Source: Desulfobacterales bacterium (GTDB taxonomy: Bacteria > Desulfobacterota > Desulfobacteria > Desulfobacterales > C00003060). Taken from it: DNA of 15,267 nt. The stretch lies in the NCBI GenBank assembly GCA_030668505.1, contig DAOUTV010000013.1:1-15267 (forward strand), written 5' to 3'. Each line of letters starts with the position of its first letter. The first letter of the stretch is position 1. Below, one piece after another: positions 7,615 to 14,393 of the stretch. Made by a program: the position numbers and the translations under genes. Below the pieces are notes generated by a model. The model was not told the origin of the DNA. It made no database searches and was given only the letters and a program-made list of their open reading frames with translations.

Positions 7615-7761
7615 CAATATTGATGCACTCGTAAAAAGTCGTCACTCCGGTTAAAACCGGAGTCCAGAGCCTTTTTAACTATCTGAATAGACTGGATTCC
7701 GGCTTTCGCCGGAATGACAAAAAATGGGATTTTTCGACTTTTTACGAAGCCATCAATATTG
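7615..7761. repeat. Miniature inverted-repeat element, copy 2
   Basis: Same architecture as the element at 111-240: the left edge GATGCACTCGTAAAAAGTCG is identical (7622-7641), as is the inner right arm CTGGATTCCGGCTTTCGCCG (7692-7711); the central spacer differs. The left inner hairpin has drifted (CACTCCGGTTAAAACCGGAGT). The terminal inverted repeat here is longer: CAATATTGATG at 7615-7625 pairs exactly with CATCAATATTG at 7751-7761, giving a 27-bp arm with about three mismatches. It is non-coding. Confidence 0.8.
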
Positions 7762-7805
7762 AAAAGGCTCAATTTATCTTGGACGGACGTTTGAACGGTG
7801 AGTTT

Positions 7806-8861
7806 TCAGTGAGATAAGGGCCTCAATGAAAGGCGTTCCCTGGAATGACTAAGCAGGTCTCTGGACACAGGCTCACCCATTCGATCTACCTTGATGTTGT
7901 ATTTGTTCAGCTTGTGTCTCAATGTTCGAGGACTGATGCGCAGTATTTTGGCTGCTCGTTCCTTATCGCCACCCACACGATATAAGACATCCAAGATGGC
8001 TTTTGTTTCGGCCGCTCTTCTGACCTCCGCCAGATCCATCAGGTCGGCGGGTTGCCTGAAATGCCATAAGAAGTCAGAGGGAAGATGTTCCATATCTATC
8101 AAATCGTCATCGTTGACAATAAATACCCTTTCCAGAAGGTTCTTCAATTCTCTCACATTGCCAGGCCAATCATAACGGCAGAAGATGTCGATGACCTCTG
8201 GATTGACTGAGGGTTTTGGTTTTTTGTAAGTGGCCGCCAATTGATTTAGGAAGTGATCCACCATCTTGGGGATAACCATCTTTCTTTCCCGCAAAGGGGG
8301 GATATGTATGGGCACCACATGGAGTCGGTAAAAGAGATCCTCTCGAAACAAACCCTCTTTGACCTTATCTCTTGGGTCCTTATTGGTTGCCGAGATAATG
8401 CGAACGTCTACGTTGATTAACTCACTACCCCCGATTCTCAGAAACTGAAAATCTTCAAGGATCCGCAAAAAGTTCGGCTGATTTTCCAGTGGTATTTCAG
8501 AGACCTCATCCAGAAATAGTGTCCCCTTGTCAGCAATCTCAAAGCAGCCCTTTTGCAGGCGAATGGCCCCAGTGAAAGACCCTTTTTCATGCCCGAACAG
8601 TTTGTCTTCAAACATGAGACCTGAAAGAACGCCGCAGTTCACAGGCACGAAAGGGTGTTCAGCTCTAGAACTCTGGAGGTGGATGATCTTGGCTAACATC
8701 TCCTTCCCCGTGCCGCTCTCCCCTGTGAGCAGCACGTTCACATCGTATTGGGCCACTTCATACACGACCTTCATAATGGAGCGCATCACATCAGAGCATA
8801 GGATAAACTCCTGCATGATCGATTCCTGGAGGCGCTTTATATAGGGAGATTGGAGTTTCAT
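7806..8861 (-). CDS. Receiver-less sigma-54 activator (PspF-like architecture)
   Basis: A 351-residue bacterial enhancer-binding protein made of an AAA+ domain and a DNA-binding domain only. Only about 20 residues precede the AAA+ region, so there is no receiver, GAF or PAS input domain. Walker A GESGTGKE at 47-54, sigma-54 loop GSFTGA at 94-99 (usual form GAFTGA), Walker B TLFLDE at 114-119, DWPGNVREL at 231-239. A Fis-type helix-turn-helix (about 296-323, GDKERAAKILRISPRTLRHK) is followed by a 28-residue tail. The ATG at 8861 is chosen for its GGAG site 5 nt upstream; a TTG at 8918 would add 19 poorly supported residues. Divergent from the CBS-transporter operon, whose sigma-54 promoter it probably controls, presumably with an unknown partner for signal input. 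Confidence 0.9.
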   Translation of the reverse strand: MKLQSPYIKRLQESIMQEFILCSDVMRSIMKVVYEVAQYDVNVLLTGESGTGKEMLAKIIHLQSSRAEHPFVPVNCGVLSGLMFEDKLFGHEKGSFTGAIRLQKGCFEIADKGTLFLDEVSEIPLENQPNFLRILEDFQFLRIGGSELINVDVRIISATNKDPRDKVKEGLFREDLFYRLHVVPIHIPPLRERKMVIPKMVDHFLNQLAATYKKPKPSVNPEVIDIFCRYDWPGNVRELKNLLERVFIVNDDDLIDMEHLPSDFLWHFRQPADLMDLAEVRRAAETKAILDVLYRVGGDKERAAKILRISPRTLRHKLNKYNIKVDRMGEPVSRDLLSHSRERLSLRPLSH

Positions 8862-8939
8862 AAATGCTCCAATGCTTAACCCGAATACACCGTGGGTGTC
8901 AAACGGATTCGCTCTCAAAACGGCAAGTTTTTACTCCGG

Positions 8940-8957
8940 TTGGCAAAAATTTGCCAA
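8940..8957. promoter_or_regulatory. Perfect palindrome, candidate activator binding site
   Basis: TTGGCAAAAATTTGCCAA has 8-bp perfect arms around AA. It lies in the divergent intergenic region, centred about 108 bp upstream of the -24 GG at 9056, the right position for an enhancer of the sigma-54 promoter. The core GCAAAAATTTGC resembles GCAAAATTTGC at 2965-2975. A role in autoregulating the divergent activator gene is also possible. Confidence 0.6.
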
Positions 8958-9053
8958 AACCACTATCCTCAATTGACGTTTTGCGGAATGCCCTACAAGG
9001 AACACATTCATAAATAACAACTACTTATTGTAAGAGCAAATAATTCTCGGGTC

Positions 9054-9070
9054 TTGGTATGACCTTTGCT
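9054..9070 (+). promoter_or_regulatory. Sigma-54 (-24/-12) promoter for CBS-SLC13 operon
   Basis: TTGGTATGACCTTTGCT has GG at 9056-9057 and GC at 9068-9069 with exactly 10 nt between. It differs from the promoter at 3082 at three of 17 positions. The start point would be near 9081, leaving an 85-nt leader before the gene at 9166. The leader contains CCGGAAACCGG (9084-9094) but no clear riboswitch. Confidence 0.75.
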
Positions 9071-9165
9071 CTAAGTTGTTCGACCGGAAACCGGAAAGAG
9101 GAAGTATGCCTTCACAAAAGCTAGTTCCATTCCACAAATAACAGAGATCTAAAAGGAGGTGTGGC

Positions 9166-9690
9166 ATGTCAAATGCCAAGAAGGTCAAGGAACTCTTGGT
9201 TAAAATAACCGAGTATCCGCATATTCCGTATTGGTTGAGCGTGCGGGATGCTATCTCCATGATTCGCAGTGTTTATGGTGAAACACCGGGTTCGGAAGAG
9301 CCCCGGATGGTTTTGGTGTTTGATGAAAAGTATCAACTCCAGGGCGTCTTAACACTCAAAAACCTTCTCGTGGGCATTGAGCCAAGATTTCTTAGAAGGG
9401 ACGAAAAGTCGCCATACCAGGGCCTCACAGAGGTCGATTATGCAAGCCTTTCAATCTTTGTAGAAGGGACCTTTTCTGAAAAATGTAAAGAGGAAGCAAG
9501 AAAGCCGGTTAGTGAGATCATGACCCCGATCCGGGCCAAGGTTGACGTGAACGATTCGGTTGCCAAGGCAGCCTTTATCATGCTTCAGGCAGACGTCAGC
9601 CTGGTCCCTATCATGGACGGCCAGAAGATAGCAGGCGTCTTGCGCATGAGCGACGTTTTTAATGAACTGACCAAAATTGTATTAGAGTGA
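9166..9690 (+). CDS. CBS-pair protein 1
   Basis: A 174-residue cytoplasmic protein made of two CBS motifs (about 12-75 and 112-172). The pair normally forms a Bateman module binding adenine nucleotides and regulates a partner protein. The second repeat has the typical PVSEIMTP...SVAKAAFIMLQADVSLVPIMDGQKIAGVLRMSDV pattern. The N-terminus carries EYPHIPYW (16-23), a motif shared with the two other CBS proteins in the window, and an extra segment (about 76-110) that the other two partly lack. A strong ribosome site (AAAAGGAGG) precedes the ATG. It is 15 nt from the transporter gene, so likely regulates it or senses energy charge for it. It lacks a DNA-binding domain. Confidence 0.85.
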   Translation: MSNAKKVKELLVKITEYPHIPYWLSVRDAISMIRSVYGETPGSEEPRMVLVFDEKYQLQGVLTLKNLLVGIEPRFLRRDEKSPYQGLTEVDYASLSIFVEGTFSEKCKEEARKPVSEIMTPIRAKVDVNDSVAKAAFIMLQADVSLVPIMDGQKIAGVLRMSDVFNELTKIVLE

Positions 9691-9705
9691 GGGAGGGAAC
9701 GTATC

Positions 9706-11235
9706 ATGGTTGAAAAGAGTAAACCCATTGCTTCCGGGGAAGGCCTCCCGGAGATGCCTGCGGAGATTGGCCTTGCTCCGGAAAAGCCTATTCTGGACTG
9801 GAAGCGCCTGCTTTTTATGGCAACAGGGATTATCCTGTTCATAGTCGTCTATTATGCCCCACCATGGCCGGACGCCGTGGACCCCATGGGACAGCATTTT
9901 GTTCTATCCAAGCAGGCAAAGGGGGCACTGGCCGTCTTTTTGTTGGCCGGCACCTGGTGGGTATTTGAGGTCGTGCCGATTGGTATAACCAGTATCACCA
10001 TCGGGGTGATGCAAGCACTATTTCTGATCAGGCCTGCCAAAGCAGCCTTTAAGGACTTCATGGACCCCTCGGTCATGTTTATCTTTGGCTCGATCGTTAT
10101 CGGCATGGTCTTTACCAAGACGGGCCTGACCAAGCGCCTGGCATATAAAATGCTGGTTATTGTAGGAGAAAAGACCAGCATGATCTATCTTGGCGTCTTT
10201 GTGGTCACCTCGGCCCTGACCCACATTATGGCCCACACCGCAGTTGCTGCTACCATGTATCCCCTTCTTTTAGCCATCTATGCGCTTTATGGAGAAGGTG
10301 ATAAACAGACCAAGTTCGGCAAGGGGCTTTTCATCGGTATGGCCTATGTGGCCGGAGCAGGGAGCATCGTGACCCTTTTGGGTGCGGCACGCGGCGCTGT
10401 GGCCATCGGCTTTTTTAATGACATCATGGGAAGGGATATCAGCTTTTTTCAACTGACCTACTACATGTTTCTCCCGGGGTGGCTGATGACCTTTATCCTG
10501 TGGGGATTTTTCATGGTCTTTTTTAAACCTGAGAAAAAGGTCATTCCCGGCCTCCGGGAGAAAGCCAGAGGACTCAATGCCGCACTGGGAAAGATCACCG
10601 GGAAAGAGGTTCTGGCAGCATCCATTGTCCTTGGAGTAATTTTGATCATGGGCCTAAGGTCGTTTGTCCCTGCCATAAAAGCAATCGATAAAACAGCAAT
10701 CGTTTTGATTTCGACCATATTATTTTTCCTGACAAAAATTCTCGATATTAAAGATCTGGAAGAGATTCCCTGGAATATTATCCTGCTTTTTGCCGGGGCC
10801 ATGAGCATAGGTTTTTGCCTTTGGGAAACGGGTGCAGCCAAATGGATGGCCGTGAACTGGCTGGTGATGTTCAAGGAAGCCAACTGGTTTATATTTGTCT
10901 TGAGTATCGCTTTTTTTGTCATGATGATGACAAACTTTATCATGAACGTGGCTGCGATTGCCATCTCCCTTCCTGTGGCTTTGGTGATTGCTCCTTATCT
11001 GGGCGTGTCCGGAGAGGTGATCCTCTTTGCATCACTGGTCGTAGCCGGTATGCCCTTCCTCCTGCTGGTGGGTGCGGCTCCGAACGCAATAGCTTATGAT
11101 TCAAAGCAGTTTTCCACAGGGGAGTTCTTTCTCTATGGCATTCCGGCCAGTGTCATACTGATGATCGTGGTGGCCCTGTGCGCCGGAGTGATCTGGCCGA
11201 TCTTAGGGATGCCTATCACTGTGCCAACGCCCTAA
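9706..11235 (+). CDS. SLC13/DASS-family anion symporter, divergent
   Basis: A 509-residue polytopic membrane protein with a short cytoplasmic N-terminus and roughly 11-12 hydrophobic segments in two inverted halves, as in divalent anion:sodium symporters (VcINDY type). The second half keeps GAAPNAIAYDSKQFSTGEFFLYG (the GxPPNA-like motif), and re-entrant loops are recognisable. The Ser-Asn-Thr substrate/sodium motifs are altered: AHTA at 176-179 and MNVA at 413-416. The first-half GTPPN motif reads GAARG (226-230). Substrate could be a dicarboxylate, sulfate or another anion; it cannot be told from sequence. GAGGGAGGG precedes the start. Second gene of the sigma-54 operon, flanked by a CBS protein. 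Confidence 0.85.
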   Translation: MVEKSKPIASGEGLPEMPAEIGLAPEKPILDWKRLLFMATGIILFIVVYYAPPWPDAVDPMGQHFVLSKQAKGALAVFLLAGTWWVFEVVPIGITSITIGVMQALFLIRPAKAAFKDFMDPSVMFIFGSIVIGMVFTKTGLTKRLAYKMLVIVGEKTSMIYLGVFVVTSALTHIMAHTAVAATMYPLLLAIYALYGEGDKQTKFGKGLFIGMAYVAGAGSIVTLLGAARGAVAIGFFNDIMGRDISFFQLTYYMFLPGWLMTFILWGFFMVFFKPEKKVIPGLREKARGLNAALGKITGKEVLAASIVLGVILIMGLRSFVPAIKAIDKTAIVLISTILFFLTKILDIKDLEEIPWNIILLFAGAMSIGFCLWETGAAKWMAVNWLVMFKEANWFIFVLSIAFFVMMMTNFIMNVAAIAISLPVALVIAPYLGVSGEVILFASLVVAGMPFLLLVGAAPNAIAYDSKQFSTGEFFLYGIPASVILMIVVALCAGVIWPILGMPITVPTP

Positions 11236-11251
11236 GGATTGATGATTGATG

Positions 11252-11330
11252 ATTGAATATTGACGATTGAAGGAAGGAGAGCTTTTTCTTCAATTAGTCA
11301 ATCGCCAATCGAAAATCGTCAATATTCAAT
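11252..11330. repeat. Inverted repeat / hairpin between transporter and next gene
   Basis: ATTGAATATTGACGATT (11252-11268) and AATCGTCAATATTCAAT (11314-11330) are perfect 17-bp inverted arms with a 45-nt loop. The left side is preceded by tandem GATTGAT/GATGATT units (11238-11254), and the loop has GTCAATCGCCAATCG. It fills the only long gap in the operon and ends just before the ribosome site of the next gene. It could be an intergenic palindromic repeat that tunes mRNA processing. There is no U-tract after it, so it is unlikely to be a terminator. Confidence 0.7.
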
Positions 11331-11346
11331 TAATAAGGAGGTTTAA

Positions 11347-12495
11347 ATGGATTACCTGAAGCGTCCCCGCATCATCTCTGACAACCGGGCAGTCATGTCC
11401 CGTCAATACAACCTGTCGACATTTTTTGGAAAACTTGGGGAAGTGGTGGCCGATTATTGCAAGTTTGACATGGCCAAAACCATGCCCGTAAAGGTGGAGT
11501 GTCCGGATGAGAGCCAGGGCCTCAAGATCCTTTATTTTATATCTACCTTCGGGACATCCCCTTTTGTGGGGGGGAAGCTGGGTGCAGAACTCGATACCAA
11601 AGCTATTGTTCCGGCCTCACATCACGCTGACAATCTGGTTTATGTGATGGGAAGCCACGCCGGATACGATCACCAGACCAAGACATTGGGAAGAATCTAT
11701 CGCGAAAAAGAGGGGGGCTTTAGCGCCTGCTGCGGCAAATTGGCCGGCGTCATGGGGCCTTATCTCAAAGAGTACGAATATGCTAAGGGTAGCATCAAAC
11801 TCTTCAAAGAAGATGGCCGAGTCTTCCTTGCAATCCCGAATCGGCTTCTGGGAATTCACAGCTCTGATGAGCCGTACCCTGCCAAGCTATGCCTGGGACC
11901 CTCTTTGATAAAAGGCGATCCGGAATCAGAGGGCGTTATGACGGCAGAAAGCCCTCGCTCGGTTGTTTTTGAGATTCATCCGGATTTGCAACACGTCCTC
12001 GAAGCCAAGAAAAGGAACATAACGCATGAGCCCACCCCTATAGGAGACGACCTCACGGGGGACTATTTCAAATACCTCTGGATCACCACAGCCCCCTTTC
12101 CTGATAACATTACCCGCCGATTGCATCCCCTGATGCATCAAATCGTTTCCAGTTTAGACTATCCTCCTATGGTCACAGTTGCAAACGTAAACACCTGGAT
12201 AGAGTTCAACCGATTTGTGGATGCCATCCATTCGATTCCGGATGTGTTGTCCAAGGGGATCTTTGGTGTGTCCGGTTTAACAGTCGACTTGTATTTTCAA
12301 GAACGGTCTTATCATTATTCCAATGTCTATTATCCCCAATACGCCTTCTTCAAAACACCTGGCGAGAGAGAGGGTATCGTTATGGGGCCCTCTGAGATCA
12401 ACAACCTCCTGGACTCTTACATCCCCAGAGAGAGGCTCTCCATAGACCGGATCCTTGAGTGCAATGACCAGACAGATGAAGAGGTCGAGTTTTAG
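11347..12495 (+). CDS. LCIB/LCIC-like (beta-carbonic-anhydrase-related) protein
   Basis: A 382-residue soluble protein with no signal peptide or membrane segment. The region at about 48-135 resembles the LCIB/LCIC family of beta-carbonic-anhydrase-like proteins. It has a Cys-x-Asp-Glu motif (VECPDE, C52/D54/E55; the family has CRDE), then SHHADN (91-96), then YVMGSHAGYD with H104, GRIYRE, and SACCGKL (C128/C129). These are in the order of the family's zinc ligands Cys-His-Cys and catalytic Asp. The Arg of the Asp/Arg dyad is Pro53 here. The C-terminal 240 residues I do not recognise. A strong site (AAGGAGG) precedes the ATG. It lies downstream of the SLC13 gene and 26 nt before CBS protein 2. 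Family call is from remembered motif patterns, not a search. Confidence 0.5.
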   Translation: MDYLKRPRIISDNRAVMSRQYNLSTFFGKLGEVVADYCKFDMAKTMPVKVECPDESQGLKILYFISTFGTSPFVGGKLGAELDTKAIVPASHHADNLVYVMGSHAGYDHQTKTLGRIYREKEGGFSACCGKLAGVMGPYLKEYEYAKGSIKLFKEDGRVFLAIPNRLLGIHSSDEPYPAKLCLGPSLIKGDPESEGVMTAESPRSVVFEIHPDLQHVLEAKKRNITHEPTPIGDDLTGDYFKYLWITTAPFPDNITRRLHPLMHQIVSSLDYPPMVTVANVNTWIEFNRFVDAIHSIPDVLSKGIFGVSGLTVDLYFQERSYHYSNVYYPQYAFFKTPGEREGIVMGPSEINNLLDSYIPRERLSIDRILECNDQTDEEVEF

Positions 12496-12521
12496 CCTGC
12501 TTTCAGCGACCAGGAGGAGAT

Positions 12522-12998
12522 ATGGTACGCGAGAAAAGAGTAAAGGACCTGGTCATTCCTCTGACGGATTATCCCCATATGCCCTACTGGGGAACCCTTA
12601 AGGAGGCGATTGTACAGCTTAATGTCGTCTATGAAACCGGGCACGGTACCGTGCTGGTTTTTGACGAGGCCTACGAGTTCGTGGGTATACTTCTGCAGAG
12701 GGACGTCCTGAAGGGTCTGGAGCCCAAATTTGCACGGCATCTTAAAGAGGAAATTCCCGTGTCCTGGGACGACCTACTCAAATCAGAAAGCCAAAAACGG
12801 CTTACCAGACCTGTCAAGGAGTTCATGTCAGGGGTTGCGGCTACGGTTGATGCCAAGGACAGCATACTCCAAGCCTCCCACATCATGCTGCGGGAGGACG
12901 CCTATCTCCTGCCAGTCATGGAAGGGAGCAAGGTCATTGGGATTGTACGAATGGGCGACCTATTTCATGAAATTACCAATGCTGTGTTGAAGTTATAA
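12522..12998 (+). CDS. CBS-pair protein 2
   Basis: A 158-residue cytoplasmic protein with two CBS motifs (about 10-72 and 95-156). Opens RVKDLVIPLTDYPHMPYW, close to CBS protein 3 (157 residues), with which it is nearly collinear without gaps and identical at well over half of positions. CBS protein 1 is a more distant relative. The second repeat PVKEFMSGVAATVDAKDSILQASHIM is canonical. The ribosome site AGGAGGAG is adjacent to the ATG. Fourth gene of the sigma-54 operon; a candidate nucleotide-sensing regulator of the transporter, the LCIB-like protein or the PEP/pyruvate-binding enzyme. Confidence 0.85.
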   Translation: MVREKRVKDLVIPLTDYPHMPYWGTLKEAIVQLNVVYETGHGTVLVFDEAYEFVGILLQRDVLKGLEPKFARHLKEEIPVSWDDLLKSESQKRLTRPVKEFMSGVAATVDAKDSILQASHIMLREDAYLLPVMEGSKVIGIVRMGDLFHEITNAVLKL

Positions 12999-13000
12999 CT

Positions 13001-13031
13001 CTCCCATTGAGCGAAAAGACGCTTTTGGGAG
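13001..13031 (+). terminator. Possible weak terminator hairpin
   Basis: CTCCCA (13001-13006) pairs with TGGGAG (13026-13031), with an inner stem AGCG/CGCT (13010-13013, 13020-13023). It begins 2 nt after the CBS 2 stop. No U-tract follows, so termination would be weak or factor-dependent. Confidence 0.35.
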
Positions 13032-13045
13032 TATACTCAAGTTGG

Positions 13046-13072
13046 TTGATTTACCCTCGTGGACGTTATAAT
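13046..13072 (+). promoter_or_regulatory. Duplicated sigma-70-like promoter upstream of the fragment
   Basis: TTGATT (13046-13051) and a perfect TATAAT (13067-13072), spacing 15 bp. The arrangement is conserved at 14394-14420 upstream of the intact gene, inside a block of about 88 bp that is nearly the same in both places. Confidence 0.45.
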
Positions 13073-13121
13073 ATTACGCAATCGTGAGATCCGCCTTTGT
13101 TGATCCGGGGAGTCAAACAAC

Positions 13122-13322
13122 ATGTCACTATATGCCTACCGAGCCTTTATCCAACACAATCAGATCCGGGATGTCCTGAACGAAAAAACCAGCAAAGTTG
13201 ATATCCGCAATTTTGACGAATCGACAGCCACAAGCCGGGAAATGCAGGAACCGGTTAGAAACGGACAAATACCGGCAGAGCTTGAAACGGCCAGGGGCGT
13301 GTTGGAAGCCTGCGTTCAATAG
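13122..13322 (+). pseudogene. Deletion remnant of a PEP/pyruvate-binding (PPDK_N) gene
   Basis: A 66-codon open frame that joins the first three codons of the intact gene (ATGTCACT, as at 14471-14478) directly to its internal segment (14972-15137). About 164 codons are missing between them, in frame, with the short homology CACT at the junction. The retained segment is about 92% identical in DNA to the intact copy. Three Leu positions have become Ser, Arg and Pro (DESTATSREMQEPV against DELTATSLEMQELV), as expected under relaxed selection. Homology stops after LETA (about 13294) and the frame ends 28 nt later. The preceding 5' region (13041-13121) is also duplicated. A PPDK_N fold or ATP-grasp activity is impossible in this piece. 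Confidence 0.85.
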
Positions 13323-13404
13323 GTAATTTCAGGGGTGATGAAACAAAGTATTACACCCATCATAGATTCTCTGATAACATTATGGGAAATATAAGGACGA
13401 TATC

Positions 13405-13713
13405 ATGCCCCAGTGTATAAAGTGCGGGAAAAAAGGCCTTTTCCTGAAAATTGAAGACGATCGTGGCCTGTGCCTTTCCTGTAATGGGAGCTTTGCTCAG
13501 GAAGGGAAGGTGTTGACCCAGAAGATCACAGAGGCCAAGAATAAGGCAGTCATTGCCAAGGATCCTGGTGAGATTGCCGCGTCTTGTAAGGAAGTCGAGC
13601 AATATGGAAACGAACTAATTGCATTGCATCAGGCTTACAACCTGCAACCGAGTCAAGTATTATTGGACCTGATTGAAACTTGCAAGAAGAACCGAGAACT
13701 GGCTGAGAAGTAG
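13405..13713 (+). CDS. Small zinc-ribbon protein, function unknown
   Basis: A 102-residue protein. C4-x2-C7 (CIKC) and C23-x2-C26 (CLSC) form a four-Cys zinc ribbon at the N-terminus. It is followed by about 70 mostly helical, charged residues (KVLTQKITEAKNKAVIAKDPGEIAASCKEVEQYGNELIALHQAYNL) suggesting a helical hairpin. No catalytic motif. AAGGA lies about 7 nt before the ATG. It sits between the decayed PPDK_N fragment and CBS protein 3, so it separates the two arms of the duplication. It may be an insertion, or a gene lost from the other unit. I cannot name the family. Confidence 0.72.
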   Translation: MPQCIKCGKKGLFLKIEDDRGLCLSCNGSFAQEGKVLTQKITEAKNKAVIAKDPGEIAASCKEVEQYGNELIALHQAYNLQPSQVLLDLIETCKKNRELAEK

Positions 13714-13771
13714 TCCACGCCCAGATAGGTTGTAATAAATTCTGTAAACGCCCGGCAACTTAGGAGGAAAT

Positions 13772-14245
13772 ATGGAAAAGAAGAAAGTAAAGGATCTGGT
13801 CATTCCCCTGACGGATTATCCTCATATTCCTTACTGGGGAACACTAAGGGAGGCGATCGCCCAGCTTAACGTCTCCTATGAAACCGGTCACCATACGGTT
13901 CTGGTCTTTGACGAGGCATACAAGCTCGTGGGTATGCTTTTGGAGAAGGATATGTTGCAGGGGTTGGAGCCTAAGTTTGCCCAGCATTACGAAAACGGAG
14001 TGCCCATATTGTGGGACGAGATACTCAAGAGTGGGGCGGAAGAACGGCTTGGCCGGCCAATCAAGGAGTTCATGTCCGAGGTTAAATCCACGATAGATGC
14101 TGAAGACAAGGTCCTGAAGGCTTCGCACATCATGCTGCATGACAATGTATTCCTATTGCCGGTCATGGAGGGGGATAAGCTTGTTGGAGCTGTGCGCATG
14201 GGTGACGTGCTTCATGAAATAACGAATGCTTTATTGGAGCTATAG
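13772..14245 (+). CDS. CBS-pair protein 3
   Basis: A 157-residue paralogue of CBS protein 2, with the same opening (VKDLVIPLTDYPHIPYW) and the same two CBS motifs (about 10-70 and 94-155). Differences concentrate in the linker (residues about 70-93) and on surface positions, so both copies look functional. Ribosome site TTAGGAGGAAAT precedes the ATG. It is followed by a strong terminator, which ends this transcription unit before the PEP/pyruvate-binding gene. Likely a nucleotide-binding regulatory subunit, partner unknown. Confidence 0.85.
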   Translation: MEKKKVKDLVIPLTDYPHIPYWGTLREAIAQLNVSYETGHHTVLVFDEAYKLVGMLLEKDMLQGLEPKFAQHYENGVPILWDEILKSGAEERLGRPIKEFMSEVKSTIDAEDKVLKASHIMLHDNVFLLPVMEGDKLVGAVRMGDVLHEITNALLEL

Positions 14246-14315
14246 CCCCTCATTAAGAAAAAGGGCTCATTTGAAAAGACACTCAAGAAGGTCGAAAAGG
14301 CGTTGACCGCCCAAG

Positions 14316-14364
14316 AAAGACCTGCCTGGTTTTGTATGACAAAAGAACCAGGCAGGTCTTTTTG
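14316..14364 (+). terminator. Strong Rho-independent terminator
   Basis: AAAGACCTGCCTGGTT (14316-14331) and AACCAGGCAGGTCTTT (14346-14361) form a perfect 16-bp stem with a 14-nt loop, running straight into a T-rich tract (CTTTTTGTG). It lies 71 nt after the CBS 3 stop and upstream of the next promoter. The stem is also flanked by A-rich sequence on its left, so it may work in both directions. Confidence 0.9.
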
Positions 14365-14393
14365 TGTTAGAAGGTCTTCCCGGGCAATTTTGG

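Larger units (their letters stand above)
7400..7805. other. Intergenic region with repeat copy 2
   Basis: About 400 bp with no supported gene. It contains a likely promoter for the minus-strand cytochrome gene (7455-7484), a short direct repeat ATATTGAACA at 7507-7516 and 7520-7529, and the miniature element at 7615-7761. Minus-strand open frames across 7440-7772 read VIPAKAGIQ, the well-known false peptide from this class of palindromic repeat. The hairpins may terminate transcription of the regulator gene ending at 7806. Confidence 0.6.

Noticed and set aside
7440..7772. Minus-strand open frame of 110 codons containing VIPAKAGIQ
   Set aside because: It reads through the palindromic repeat; this peptide is a known artefact of such repeats. 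No ribosome site or protein-like composition.
8874..8902. TTGACA-N17-TTAAGC as a promoter for the minus-strand activator
   Set aside because: The -10 is poor and the start point would fall on the ribosome binding site, leaving almost no leader.
8862..8918. TTG start for the sigma-54 activator at 8918
   Set aside because: ATG 8861 has a GGAG site at the right distance; the extra 19 residues show nothing.
13122..13322. Genuine small protein gene
   Set aside because: It matches the start and an internal segment of the gene at 14471 with the middle removed, so it is treated as a remnant, although expression cannot be excluded.
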